A DNA stretch of 64,000 nucleotides from Metaruminococcus_A sp050943475 (GCA_050943475.1 JBMNPF010000002.1:193601-257600); one strand, 5' to 3'. Shown: positions 19,901 through 27,168, counted from the stretch's first letter. Program-made: numbers and translations. Notes: a model not told the origin generated them from the sequence alone.

Positions 19901-21329
19901 AAAGCGGAACGGTATCGGAATCTAAGGCGACCATATATTTGCATTCTCTGAGAAAAGCAAAATTGCCTTCTGCCAGATAAAATGTGACCTCTTCCCCACA
20001 GATATAGCGCGTAAGTTCGCAAATAGCGCCGCGTTTTCGGTCAAAACCACTGTAGTTTTCCTGTGTTTTGGAGTAGCGCCGCGGCCGGACCAATACCGTA
20101 AAATGGCTGCCATAGGTTTCATTCAGCCGAATAATTTCCTGTTTTAAAGCGGACAAAACCGCCTGGTCTTCCAAAAGCTCCGGAAACTCCGCCGCCTTTA
20201 GATCGGCAAGGACGCAAATTCCAATATTGTTGGAAGATGTCTTGTAAAAAAGATCTTCCAAACGGATGGAAAGCGGTTTTACATCTTCCATAGATGCAAT
20301 CATAGTGGAGAGTACCAACAAAGTTTTGTTCTCATCCAAAAGAGCTTCTGTAACCCGCATGCGGGGGGCGTATTCTCCCTTTAGGCAAGAAGAAAATAGG
20401 GCATCAATCAGACTTTTGCAAATTTCATAGCATGGAATGTACAGCAGTATGGGAAGCCAAAACCGGTGAAAGACAAGCGCAAAAGCAAGGGATATCACCG
20501 CCGGGCTTAGAAACAGAAGCGGCATATACAAAGCCTTTAATATATGCGGATGGAAAACTCTATGATAATCCCGATATATATAAAAACCAACATGGTGCAC
20601 CGCATCTGTGTTTCCCTCCGCCTCTTTTGCCTGCTGCAAAAAGCCTTCTGCCAGTTCGCTTTCGTCTGTGTGTTGAAGGGTGGACAAACGGCTTACCATA
20701 TACCGGTATTGATGGCGGGTTTGCTTATCCATTTTGGAATAAACCCCGGTCGGATCCTTCTTTAACAGGTTTTCCAAATGGTTTTCCGCATTCAAAAGCG
20801 CGTCAAAATCGACCGTTTCAAGGGCATAAATTTGAGCAAAACAGGCTTCTAGTGTTTCGATTGGTTCCCTGTTTGCAATAATATCTGCTGCCCGGCGAAT
20901 AATAAAGATTTGCAGAGCAGTTTTTACAAAATCATGTTCTGCATTGGTTAGGTACCGTTGTTTTTGGAAAATCCGAACGGCTTCCATCAGAGATGCAGTT
21001 GAAATTGCCAGCTCGTCTTTGGCATATACCTGGCTAAGGTAGGCAAACAGGTCAGGCTCATCCTGAAACTGCGGCAGTAAAGTTCCCTTTAAATTGCGGG
21101 TTGCCTCGCGCGCCATCTTTTCCAACAAAAAATAATGGTTAATTAAAGATTCAGAAGAATTTGAAGAATGTTCTTCCCTGCCTGCACGGCTTCGTTCCCG
21201 GCGCAAAAACGCCATTGCCCGATCAAGCTCCCTTTTCAGAGGTTTTACCGGTTTCAGCCTTATGCTTCGAAAAGAAGAAGCATAGGCTGCAAATTGAGAC
21301 TGCTGTTCTTCAGTGAGAATTGCCTTCAT
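13920..21329 (-). CDS. ndvB: Cyclic beta-1,2-glucan synthase (NdvB/ChvB type, GT84 + GH189-like + GH94-like)
   Basis: A giant 2469-residue protein with the multidomain plan of NdvB/ChvB. A helical N-terminal region with hydrophobic helices near 265-310 precedes the GT84 glycosyltransferase: VALDSDTVP, the DxD motif near 469, and QHRWMRGD near 616. Membrane helices lie near 655-780. A glycoamylase-like cyclising domain (PF10091, now GH189) starts at FAPVYRIAHRTSPTNIGY near 870. The C-terminal part is GH94 phosphorylase-like, with GNGDWNDGLNHIG near 2157, which trims the chain length. It makes cyclic beta-1,2-glucan from UDP-glucose. No cyclic-glucan exporter gene (ndvA/chvA) is adjacent. It is somewhat shorter than proteobacterial homologues of about 2800 residues. 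Activity on linear glucan only cannot be excluded. Confidence 0.9.
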   Translation of the reverse strand: MKAILTEEQQSQFAAYASSFRSIRLKPVKPLKRELDRAMAFLRRERSRAGREEHSSNSSESLINHYFLLEKMAREATRNLKGTLLPQFQDEPDLFAYLSQVYAKDELAISTASLMEAVRIFQKQRYLTNAEHDFVKTALQIFIIRRAADIIANREPIETLEACFAQIYALETVDFDALLNAENHLENLLKKDPTGVYSKMDKQTRHQYRYMVSRLSTLQHTDESELAEGFLQQAKEAEGNTDAVHHVGFYIYRDYHRVFHPHILKALYMPLLFLSPAVISLAFALVFHRFWLPILLYIPCYEICKSLIDALFSSCLKGEYAPRMRVTEALLDENKTLLVLSTMIASMEDVKPLSIRLEDLFYKTSSNNIGICVLADLKAAEFPELLEDQAVLSALKQEIIRLNETYGSHFTVLVRPRRYSKTQENYSGFDRKRGAICELTRYICGEEVTFYLAEGNFAFLRECKYMVALDSDTVPLLETVPELVSIAAHPLNKPVVDEGRGIVVSGYGIFVPQISSDLKSVQRTPFAKIMGGQGGIHAYDPVSPDIYQDLYHESIFAGKGLIDIHLFYRLACNLFEDETVLSHDILEGSLLRTRYIPDVEFLDSFPPTAISYFKRQHRWMRGDAQNIGFIGRTIDTKMGRRRNPLNTLSRIKLFDNLRRALTPFFAILCLLAAFFISYAPLRIALISTAFLTAAAPFLIGILSSFLFSGFASFTSRYYSGALPVCGELLLKMIFHVVFLAHNAYLGIDAVIRALYRRWISRKNLLEWTTAAQGERAKSTVGGLIRHFFASEVLGVFLLLSPFGSLRLFGICFFVAFLVAAISSEPYPEKNSQLDDAVKDRLIAEMARMFHFYQVYANRSEHYLPPDNVQFAPVYRIAHRTSPTNIGYMMLSVLCARDCGIIGNDSMIEFLEHTTDTLERLEKWHGNLYNWYDTRTLTVLQPAFVSTVDSGNFVCALVALKEGLKEYEAANIRVTKLIDRLIGLIEATDLSPFYDHKKELFSIGYDSSANALSQSHYDMLMSEARMTSFFAIAKKMVPVSHWGALSRRLSRLHSYKGPVSWTGTMFEYFMPELFLSCEKGSLGYEALRFCLHVQKNHAAKMGLPFGISESAIYSFDQNLNYQYKANGVQKIALKSHMNADVVLSPYSTYLALPFQPHAALKNLNALKKLGTFGRFGHYEAVDFTPKRVGDSPYEMIKSYMAHHIGMSILAVNNAVNSGVLQKRFLADREMRSAKELLQEKITNGTDLFQEQYTEHNSRPNEKELNEQMIYTKVYPHRPRVKVLSNQELTGVYTDSGVELMLYRGNEIIRRTSDLLKKPNGFFALLKTPQKIIGLTSAPLYGAEDSREVLFGDDSVRYITRTADVKTELSAQISRSMPCEVKTIRINNRRSRHIDCELLLYLEPALASWSDDAAHPAFSKLFVDIGYQPSTGIITAKRKSRMGEDSLYLAAGFLEDLEFSMEFNRERVLRSPEGIFSLSDAFQQNFNGEDGAIPDPCVAVKTKLNLPQHASKEVHFVLSVGQTAEQAADGIIGLRGSRRERNELAAITPLMHHTAEGRLADTVLPQILFQKRLNNKTLEAIAQNKLPRETIWEYGISGDYPILLVELAGENDSDRARNYVRLHTALKKVGILSDLILLFAGDGEKANLVAEMVDDAMLSESGGGNMADRQHIRFVDITKEPDEIGTFFRALACHIASLSMTAINLPSDDYTPILLQAVRPAELPPDPDVEVVKGAFSNDSFFAESDTQLPWSHILANDVFGTLATNKSLGYTWAVNSRENKLTPWSNDTMSDHQGEYLILRIGNDYYNLCDGALAEFNPHFVRYCGMAGSLSYRVTVSIDPEYAEKRLSFCCRNHGEKPIEAEIAYYVQPISGVDGYWARFNCAEMNQQGCKITSAFAVIPGSALCISASTTKAHCCFDRVDFFSGRWEETRQSLPNNDPCAAVIQPVSLPPQGEQSCEFTLIFQVNNKTLAAQKAERPCNRLQIHTPAPELDALFNTWLPYQAEYARMTARTGFYQCGGAYGFRDQLQDACTVLLWNPDKVRGHILRACAHQFPEGDVLHWWHELPESAGGTKGVRTRCSDDLVWLPYAVCEYLKRTGNNDVLNESVAYLAGEPLAEGEQERYQQITPSDESGTVYEHCLRALEHAYRLGKHGLPLIGNGDWNDGLNHIGTRGIGESIWLAQFLSLVMHRFSGICAHEHDFSQEKRLQERARQLRQAVEDCAWDGAWYQRAFTDDGAVLGSKDSPENRIDSLPQSFSVFAGLDPTRSNMALESAYQYLVDEKYGIIKLFDRPFTGKSGRVGYIQSYPEGVRENGGQYTHAAVWLTMATLLAGDAENGWNMVKMLNPVNHCKTSEEALRYLTEPYYLAGDVYANPKQYARGGWSIYTGAAAWYYRCILESLLGLDCCHGFITLSPHLPSGWDEWSAELEYQNTIIHLTAKKGDAPSLLVNGEVMEKIPCDGHEKTVQLIYA

Positions 21330-21383
21330 AATGGATTACCGCCTTTATCAGAATCGAATCACATACATAAACCCGAAAATGGG

Positions 21384-21431
21384 CATAAAAATAAGCATGA
21401 CGCCGGTTTCATCCAAAACGTCATGCTTATT
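21384..21431 (-). terminator. Intrinsic terminator after the thioesterase gene
   Basis: Perfect 13-bp stem, arms 21390-21402 and 21419-21431, with a 16-nt loop. On the minus strand it is followed by a T-rich stretch. It separates the thioesterase from the glucan synthase. Confidence 0.75.
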
Positions 21432-21459
21432 ATTTTCTGAAAACAGCGGAAAATACAGA

Positions 21460-21849
21460 TTAAGCTCTGCCCGCAAGTTTGGCCTGTGCTTTTTCCTCAA
21501 AACGATTGTGATTTACAATCACCCGACTGTGCGTTCCTTCACCAATCAATCCAGCTTCGTCAAAAGCCTCTACACGAAATGTTACACTTCTGCCGTCCAC
21601 TCCGGTAACCGTTGCAACAGCGCGTACCTGCATACCAGCAGGCGTTGCAGCCACATGTGAGGTGTTCATCATGGTTCCAACCGAAGTCTGGCCGGGTTCC
21701 AGCATAGGCACAATGCACTTTGCAGCCGCTTCTTCCATCATGGCAATCATCATCGGCGTCGCAAAAACAGCAACATCGCCGCTTCCAACTGCTTTTGCAA
21801 GCAGCTCTTCGGAAACAAATTTTGTTACTTCAAAGGTTTTTCCTGTCAT
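21460..21849 (-). CDS. FlK-like hotdog thioesterase
   Basis: This 129-residue single-hotdog protein has the FlK-family pattern FATPMMIAMMEEAAAKC (residues 29-45), GTMMNTSHVAATP and the terminal SRVIVNHNRFEEKA. Relatives hydrolyse short acyl-CoA thioesters, the best known being fluoroacetyl-CoA. In gut and soil clostridia they are usually annotated only as thioesterase. The gene lies 11 bp after the aminotransferase, so the two are probably one transcript. The natural substrate is unknown. Confidence 0.85.
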   Translation of the reverse strand: MTGKTFEVTKFVSEELLAKAVGSGDVAVFATPMMIAMMEEAAAKCIVPMLEPGQTSVGTMMNTSHVAATPAGMQVRAVATVTGVDGRSVTFRVEAFDEAGLIGEGTHSRVIVNHNRFEEKAQAKLAGRA

Positions 21850-21860
21850 AGGTTCCTCCG

Positions 21861-23147
21861 TTATTTTGCCTGTAACTCTTTTTCAATGGTGGCCAGTTTT
21901 ACCGCTGTACAAAAGACATGAATCGCGGTGGTCAAATCTTCAACCGACGGCGATGTCGGCGCAATGCGGATGGTCTTATCCTCCGGATCAACACCGTATG
22001 GGAACGGCGCGCCTGCCGGCGTCAGTACAACGCCTGCGTCCTTGCAAAGCTCTACCGTTCGTTTTGCACAGCCTGGTTCGGTATCAACCGCAATAAAGTA
22101 TCCGCCCTTTGGCTCGTTCCAGCTCGCAATGTTTAATGAGCCAAGCTCTGTTTTTAAAGCGCCAAGTACGGCGTCAAATTTCGGCTTAATGATCGTACGG
22201 TGTTTGAGCATGTGTTCTTTGACATGCTCAATGTCCTTAAAATACCGTACATGGCGGTATTGATTCATTTTATCCGAGCCAATGGTCTGCATGGTAAGGT
22301 GCTTTTTAATTTCGGTCAGATTGTTTTTACTTGCAGCGAGTGCGGAAATCGAAGCGCCTGGGAAAGTCACCTTTGAAAAAGAGGTGAACACAAACACCAT
22401 ATCTTCATTGCCTGCTTTTTTACACTCCTCATAAAGGTTTAGCAGCGCAGGATGGTCATCGGTCAAATGGTGCAGACAATACGCGTTGTCCCAAAAAATG
22501 CGAAAATCGTTCGCGGCAGGCTTCAGGTTGGCAAACCGGCGTACCACCTCATCCGAGTATGTAATCCCCTGTGGGTTGGAATACATAGGAACGCTCCAGA
22601 TGCCCTTGATGGTTTCATCATCGCGGATGAGCGACTCAACCAAATCCATATCCGGCCCATCCTCCCGCATGGGAATGTTGATCATTTCAATCCCTAAATC
22701 CTGACAAATGCCAAAATGGCGGTCATACCCCGGCACCGGACAGAGGATTTTGACATTGTCGTATTTTCCCCACGGTTTTTCGCCTCCATAGACGCCAAAC
22801 AGCATGGCGCGCGCCATGGTATCGTACATCAGGTTAAGACTGGAATTGCCGCCAACAATGACGTTTTCCGAATCAATGCCAAGTGCAGCTCCCATCAGAC
22901 GGCGTGCCTCCACAATTCCCTCCAGACAACCGTAGTTACGCGGATCAAGCCCCTGTTCGGTTTTCTCCCATTCACCTCTGGTCACACAGGTTAAAAGCCC
23001 GTAAGATAAATCAAGCTGCTCCGCAGAAGGAACCCCGCGCGACATATTCAAAGAAAGCCCCTGTTTCTGGTATTCCCGGTAGGTGCTTTCTACTTTTTCT
23101 TTTTCCTGCATCAATTCCTGTTTGGACATTCCGCCATACAGCGACAT
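21861..23147 (-). CDS. Aspartate-type aminotransferase (PF12897 class I family)
   Basis: This 428-residue PLP enzyme belongs to the branch found in Actinobacteria and Firmicutes (PF12897, corynebacterial AspT type). Evidence is LSLNMSRGVPSAEQLDLS at the N-terminus, PVPGYDRHF, WDNAYCLHHL with the PLP-binding Asp/Tyr, and the catalytic lysine region FVFTSFSKVTFPGASISAL near residue 255. Probable reaction: aspartate plus 2-oxoglutarate to oxaloacetate plus glutamate. AAGGAG is 7 bp from the ATG. A good promoter lies about 45 bp upstream of the start. The partner thioesterase gene follows directly. Confidence 0.9.
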   Translation of the reverse strand: MSLYGGMSKQELMQEKEKVESTYREYQKQGLSLNMSRGVPSAEQLDLSYGLLTCVTRGEWEKTEQGLDPRNYGCLEGIVEARRLMGAALGIDSENVIVGGNSSLNLMYDTMARAMLFGVYGGEKPWGKYDNVKILCPVPGYDRHFGICQDLGIEMINIPMREDGPDMDLVESLIRDDETIKGIWSVPMYSNPQGITYSDEVVRRFANLKPAANDFRIFWDNAYCLHHLTDDHPALLNLYEECKKAGNEDMVFVFTSFSKVTFPGASISALAASKNNLTEIKKHLTMQTIGSDKMNQYRHVRYFKDIEHVKEHMLKHRTIIKPKFDAVLGALKTELGSLNIASWNEPKGGYFIAVDTEPGCAKRTVELCKDAGVVLTPAGAPFPYGVDPEDKTIRIAPTSPSVEDLTTAIHVFCTAVKLATIEKELQAK

Positions 23148-23187
23148 GACAACATCTCCTTAATTACATTCAATTATACTGTATCTT

Positions 23188-23216
23188 ATTCTATAATAAT
23201 TCCCTTTCATTTGCAA
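23188..23216 (-). promoter_or_regulatory. Promoter of the aminotransferase-thioesterase unit
   Basis: TTGCAA (23211-23216) and TAGAAT (23188-23193) with a 17-bp spacer on the minus strand. Confidence 0.65.
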
Positions 23217-23245
23217 CTATAATTTAAGAATCCTGCGAAAGCAAC

Positions 23246-23285
23246 AAAAATGCCACTAATATCAACAGATATTAGTGGCATTTTT
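23246..23285. terminator. Terminator of the lar operon
   Basis: A perfect 13-bp stem with a 4-nt loop (23251-23280), flanked by five A on the left and five T on the right. It ends next to the larC stop and separates larC from the aminotransferase promoter. Confidence 0.9.
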
Positions 23286-23286
23286 G

Positions 23287-24657
23287 CTATTTAATCACCT
23301 TGTAAGTTGCACGATAAACTTCTTCCAGCGGTACACCATGCTGTTTGGCAACACGCTTTGCAGACTCGTATTCTACCGTGTTTTTCCGAATACCATGAAA
23401 ACTGCACCGTTTAATCTGCACCGGTCCATATTCCGTCTGAACCTCGTCAAGAGTACGGTCCATAACAATACGCCGGTAGTTTTGGTAGCGCAAGCCAATT
23501 GAGGAAGTCTCCCGGAAAATCACTTCAGACAATGTTTCAACCTGATGCGGAAGGCAGAGCACGTTGAGCTTCAAAGCGGGCCGGTTCTTTTTCATAAAGA
23601 CCGGTTCAAACCAAACGTCCCGCGCACCGCTCTCAAACAGTTTTTCCATTGCGTAGGCAAGCTGTTCTGAAGTCTGGTCGTCAATGTTGGTATTCATTAC
23701 GACCACTTCATCCCCTTCTTCCAGAGAAGTATCGGTTTCAATTTCGTGGATGCGCAGGATGTTCGCCTGCTCAAAATCCTTTTTTCCCGCGCCAATTCCG
23801 GTTTTTACAATCCGGAAGCTGGCCGGCAGTCTTGAATCGGTACGAATACCGGCAACAATCGCCGCGCCGGTTGGAGTCACCATTTCACCGTTGTTGTCGG
23901 TAATACGCAGTGTCAGGCCGTGCGCCGCAGCAATATTGGTAACAGCCGGAACCGGAACCGGCATAATGCCGTGCTGGCAGCGCACCGTCCCCTGCCCCTC
24001 ACTGATACTGGTGCAGTAAACACGCTCTACGCCGAGATTGTCCAGGCATACCGCCGTGCCGACAATGTCAACGATTGAATCCACCGCACCAACCTCGTGA
24101 AAATGAACCTCGTCAATCGGCAGCCCATGCGCTTTGGATTCCGCTTCGGCAACAACTTTAAAAATTTTGACGGCAAGCTCTTTCGCATGTTCGGTAATGC
24201 CGCTGTCCTGAATAATATGTACAATGTCGTGCAGATTCCGGTGGGTATGCGGATGATGGTGATCACCATGCGTATGTGAATGTTCCTCCCCGTGTTTATG
24301 GGCGCAATCTTCCTCATGCGAGTGTTCATGTCCGCTTTCATGGGAATGCTCGTGAGAGTGTGCGTGAGGGTGGTCGCTGTCACAGGAATGAGCGTGCACA
24401 TGCGGATGCTCATGCGAATGCCCGCATGCATCGTCGTGGTGGTGATGCTCATGTCCTTCGTCGGCGAGATGAACGTCAAAGTCGGTGGCCTCAATGCCGC
24501 GTTTTTTAACCTTGGAAATGTGGATATGGAAGCCGTCGACATGCAGGCTTTCCAGCGCCTTCATCAAAACGTCCGGATCGGCGCCCAGATCCAAGAGCGC
24601 TGCAACGGTCATGTCTCCGCTGATACCGGAATTGCATTCAAAATAATAACTTTTCAT
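23287..24657 (-). CDS. larC: Nickel-pincer cofactor biosynthesis protein LarC, single-ORF form with long His-rich insert
   Basis: LarC inserts nickel into the pyridinium-dithiocarboxylate mononucleotide cofactor in a CTP-dependent step. The N-terminal half holds FECNSGISGDMTVAALLDLG and EVHFHEVGAVDSIVDIVG; the C-terminal LarC2 half holds MNTNIDDQTSEQLAYAMEKL and ETSSIGLRYQNYRR. Both halves are in one frame, unlike Lactiplantibacillus where larC1/larC2 need a frameshift. Residues about 66-140 form an unusually long His/Asp/Glu-rich insert with many H-x-H repeats, which probably binds nickel. I use the ATG at 24655-24657, 7 bp after GGAG; an adjacent ATG at 24658-24660 is equally in frame. It is the last gene of yaiI-larE-larB-larC. 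Confidence 0.95.
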   Translation of the reverse strand: MKSYYFECNSGISGDMTVAALLDLGADPDVLMKALESLHVDGFHIHISKVKKRGIEATDFDVHLADEGHEHHHHDDACGHSHEHPHVHAHSCDSDHPHAHSHEHSHESGHEHSHEEDCAHKHGEEHSHTHGDHHHPHTHRNLHDIVHIIQDSGITEHAKELAVKIFKVVAEAESKAHGLPIDEVHFHEVGAVDSIVDIVGTAVCLDNLGVERVYCTSISEGQGTVRCQHGIMPVPVPAVTNIAAAHGLTLRITDNNGEMVTPTGAAIVAGIRTDSRLPASFRIVKTGIGAGKKDFEQANILRIHEIETDTSLEEGDEVVVMNTNIDDQTSEQLAYAMEKLFESGARDVWFEPVFMKKNRPALKLNVLCLPHQVETLSEVIFRETSSIGLRYQNYRRIVMDRTLDEVQTEYGPVQIKRCSFHGIRKNTVEYESAKRVAKQHGVPLEEVYRATYKVIK

Positions 24658-24667
24658 CATTTTTCTC

Positions 24668-25411
24668 CTATTTTTCAATCAAACGGTTAATCTGTGCAGC
24701 TAGGTAACCAGCACCGAAGCCGTTGTCAATGTTTACAACCGAAATCCCTTCCGCACAGGAATTAAGCATGGTCAGCAGTGCCGAAACACCGCCGAAGTTT
24801 GCCCCGTAGCCCACGCTGGTGGGAACGGCAATTACCGGTTTGTCCACCAGTCCGCCAATGACTGAAGCAAGCGCCCCTTCCATGCCGGCAATCGCGATGA
24901 CAACATTCGCTTCACGAATTTTGGGAGCCGCTGCAAGCAGCCGGTGAATTCCCGCAACGCCGACATCGTAAAAGCGTTCCGCCTCAGCGCCAAAAAACTC
25001 CGCTACGCAGGCGGCCTCCTCCGCCACCGGAATATCCGAGGTACCGGCGGTACAGACCGCAACCTTGCCAATTTTTGCAACGTGATCCAGTTGGTAGGTA
25101 ATTAGGCGCGGTGTTTCCAAATAAACAGCATCCGGAACAGCGGCACGCACCGCTTCGTACTGCTCCCAGGAAGCACGTGTGGCGAGTACCTTAGCGTCCG
25201 CCTGAATAAAATGCTCAAAAATGGTTACAATCTGCTCTTTGGTTTTGCCCTGGCAGAATATTACCTCTGGAAATCCGCTGCGCAGGCTCCGGTGATGGTC
25301 AAGTTTTGCAAATCCCAAATCCTCATAAGGGAGGTTTTTTAACTGGGCTGCCGCTTCCTCAACCGATGTTGTACCGTTTTTTACTGCATTGAGTAGCTGG
25401 TTGACATCCAT
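24668..25411 (-). CDS. larB: Pyridinium-3,5-biscarboxylic acid mononucleotide synthase LarB
   Basis: This 247-residue protein has a C-terminal PurE/AIR carboxylase-like domain: VAVCTAGTSDIPVAEEAACVAEFFGAE near residues 114-140, then AGMEGALASVIGGLVDKPVIAVPTSVGYGANF. LarB carboxylates and hydrolyses nicotinic acid adenine dinucleotide to start nickel-pincer cofactor synthesis. It lies 3 bp after larE and 10 bp before larC, so it is co-transcribed. Confidence 0.95.
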   Translation of the reverse strand: MDVNQLLNAVKNGTTSVEEAAAQLKNLPYEDLGFAKLDHHRSLRSGFPEVIFCQGKTKEQIVTIFEHFIQADAKVLATRASWEQYEAVRAAVPDAVYLETPRLITYQLDHVAKIGKVAVCTAGTSDIPVAEEAACVAEFFGAEAERFYDVGVAGIHRLLAAAPKIREANVVIAIAGMEGALASVIGGLVDKPVIAVPTSVGYGANFGGVSALLTMLNSCAEGISVVNIDNGFGAGYLAAQINRLIEK

Positions 25412-25414
25412 GCG

Positions 25415-26212
25415 TTATTGCTCCTTTTTAATATGTATATCCATGCTGCCGGAGCGGAAACACTCCAAATCCAGCGTGACATAATGAAATCCAATCGCAC
25501 TAAGCTTTTCCGCGATCACCTTGTACTGCTGGAACGCCTGTTCCAACTCTGTTTCCAAAAGCTCAATTCGGGCAATTTCTCCATGCTTGCGGACCCGTAC
25601 CTGGGTAAATCCCATTGCTTTTAGGGCCAGTTCCCCGGCCTCAATTTTACGCAAATCCCCTTGGGTAATTTTGGTATAATACGGAAGCCGGGTCGCCATA
25701 CACGGTGACGACGGTTTGGAAGACACGCTCAATCCAAAATCTGAACAAAGCTTTCGTACATCCGCTTTTGTCAAATGGGATTCTGCCAGCGGGCTGTTGA
25801 TTTGCAGTTCCCGCAGCGCACGTAGGCCAGGACGGAATTCAGAAAGGTCGTCGACGTTGGTTCCGTCAACAATAACCGGACAGCTTTTCTGTAAAGCGTA
25901 TTCCCTTAACATTGAAAACAACGCCTTTTTACACTGATAGCAGCGTTCCGGTGTGTTTTCCAGAATCTCCGGGTATTGAAATTCGTTTATTTCCAGCTCC
26001 TCAAGTGCAACGCCAAAAGAATCGGTTATTCTTTTGGCTTCTTCCACCTCAGCAGATGGATGGAGCACTGTGCGGAAAATTACCGGATAGACATCCGCCC
26101 CCGCATCCATGCAGACCTTCAGCACCAGCGTGCTATCAACACCGCCGGAAAAAGCGACGCATATTCGCTTTGAGGGGTATGATCGAATGGTGTTTAGTAG
26201 TCTTTGATACAT
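25415..26212 (-). CDS. larE: ATP-dependent sulfur transferase LarE
   Basis: This 265-residue PP-loop protein has the ATP pyrophosphatase motif FSGGVDST (residues 21-28), PERCYQCKKALF near 90-100 and SSPCMATRLPY near 171. The last cysteine matches the position that acts as sacrificial sulfur donor, or one ligand of an Fe-S cluster in multi-Cys forms. LarE adenylates the substrate and adds the two sulfur atoms of the pincer ligand. It overlaps the preceding YaiI gene by 19 bp. No larA-type racemase gene is in the window. Confidence 0.95.
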   Translation of the reverse strand: MYQRLLNTIRSYPSKRICVAFSGGVDSTLVLKVCMDAGADVYPVIFRTVLHPSAEVEEAKRITDSFGVALEELEINEFQYPEILENTPERCYQCKKALFSMLREYALQKSCPVIVDGTNVDDLSEFRPGLRALRELQINSPLAESHLTKADVRKLCSDFGLSVSSKPSSPCMATRLPYYTKITQGDLRKIEAGELALKAMGFTQVRVRKHGEIARIELLETELEQAFQQYKVIAEKLSAIGFHYVTLDLECFRSGSMDIHIKKEQ

Positions 26213-26667
26213 GTATCCTGCTCCTTCGCCCTCAGTTCTCCAATCAGTGCACGCAGACTTTGTTCAAACGCTTTATCCTGTTCTTTTGTCCGTTTGGAAG
26301 GACCTTTTAGCCGACCGCCTGCATTGCGTATCTTTTTAGCAGTGTGGCGTGCCATGAGAAATGCATCCATATTGTCCTCGGTAAAGCGAATACCGTCCTG
26401 ATGGATCGGTACCGCCCGCCGCGCGAGGCAGAGTGCAGCAAGCCCATAATCTTGCGTAACCACAAGATCACCCGGCAAAACGCGGTTGGCAATTACAAAA
26501 TCGGCGCTGTCTGCCCCTTTTGATACCGTGATGACTTCATCCGCCCGGGTGTCAAAAAATTCATGGGAAGTATCGCTTACAAGACAGACCTTTAAATTAA
26601 ATTCATATGCAATCCGAATAGCCAGCTTCACAACCGGGCATCCGTCTGCGTCAATCAATAGCTTCAT
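26194..26667 (-). CDS. YaiI/YqxD family protein (DUF188, PIN-like)
   Basis: A 157-residue protein with the family opening MKLLIDADGCPVVK, followed by VSKGADSADFVIANRV, DLVVTQDYGLAALCLARRA and the C-terminal NAGGRLKGPSKRT. I start at the ATG at 26665-26667 behind AGAGGT; the upstream extension has no ribosome binding site. DUF188 proteins have a PIN-nuclease-like fold with conserved aspartates, but no reaction is established. The 19-bp overlap with larE means co-transcription, though a functional link to nickel-pincer synthesis is not known. Confidence 0.88.
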   Translation of the reverse strand: MKLLIDADGCPVVKLAIRIAYEFNLKVCLVSDTSHEFFDTRADEVITVSKGADSADFVIANRVLPGDLVVTQDYGLAALCLARRAVPIHQDGIRFTEDNMDAFLMARHTAKKIRNAGGRLKGPSKRTKEQDKAFEQSLRALIGELRAKEQDTCIKDY

Positions 26668-26730
26668 CGAAAACCTCTTGTGTGATTTCAATGGCTTTAT
26701 CATACTACAAAACACCAAAAGTTGCAACGA

Positions 26731-26760
26731 AAAAGGCATTGCCAACCGGCAATGCCTTTT
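26731..26760 (-). terminator. Terminator of the small helical protein gene
   Basis: 13-bp stem (AAAAGGCATTGCC and complement) with a 4-nt loop, 14 bp after the minus-strand stop at 26774, with T-runs on exit. Confidence 0.85.
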
Positions 26761-26773
26761 CGGAATCGAAATT

Positions 26774-26971
26774 TTACAGGAGGTTCAGAAGTTCCTCGCG
26801 CATATGTTCCATATGCTTAATTTCAAAGGATACTGCATGTTTCAACATACCGTTATACAGATTACCGGAGTGAGTCGGCTGCTTATCACGGTCCTCAAGG
26901 TTGTCCATCCCCTGTTTTAACTCCTGAATTTGCGTATCCATATACTCTTTTACAATCTTTTTCGCGTCCAT
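26774..26971 (-). CDS. Small helical protein of unknown function
   Basis: This 65-residue reading starts at the ATG at 26969-26971, 6-7 bp after AAAGGGG; the longer reading to 27082 has no ribosome binding site. The protein is predicted all-helical and charged: DAKKIVKEYMDTQIQELKQ, then KHAVSFEIKHMEHMREELLNLL rich in Met, His and Glu. It is loosely like the short ferritin-like or coat-associated peptides of spore formers at 36.8 kb, but I do not recognise a family. It has its own terminator and is divergent from the next gene. Confidence 0.6.
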   Translation of the reverse strand: MDAKKIVKEYMDTQIQELKQGMDNLEDRDKQPTHSGNLYNGMLKHAVSFEIKHMEHMREELLNLL

Positions 26972-27102
26972 ACTATTTCCCCTTTTGTAAAAAAATCTAT
27001 GTTTATTATATGCTAATTGTACAAAAATACACGCCGTTCCCTTTTTGTTTCCATTTTTATATTTCATTCTCAAGCGCTTCATGATATACTAAAATAAAAT
27101 TG

Positions 27103-27142
27103 TGGCTTGTGGCAATGTGGACACGCCATACTGCCAAAGCCA
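27103..27142 (+). promoter_or_regulatory. Hairpin in the leader of the hydroxyisobutyrate dehydrogenase-like gene
   Basis: The arms TGGCTT-G-TGGCA (27103-27114) and TGCCA-AAGCCA (27132-27142) pair over 11 bp with one bulged G. The structure ends 10 bp before the ribosome binding site. There is no T-run, so it is not a terminator. It may be an operator or an RNA element affecting translation. Confidence 0.4.
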
Positions 27143-27168
27143 TAAAATACTAGGTGGAGGAACGCATA

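Noticed and set aside
24240..24460. Repetitive DNA that could look like a CRISPR or tandem array
   Set aside because: It is the codon repeat of H-x-H residues within larC, without fixed repeats and spacers.
23287..24657. Programmed frameshift between larC1 and larC2
   Set aside because: Both halves are in one continuous frame here, so no frameshift is needed.
24280..24690. Met/His-rich plus-strand frame opposite larC
   Set aside because: Its odd composition comes from the complement of the His-rich repeat in larC; not a gene.
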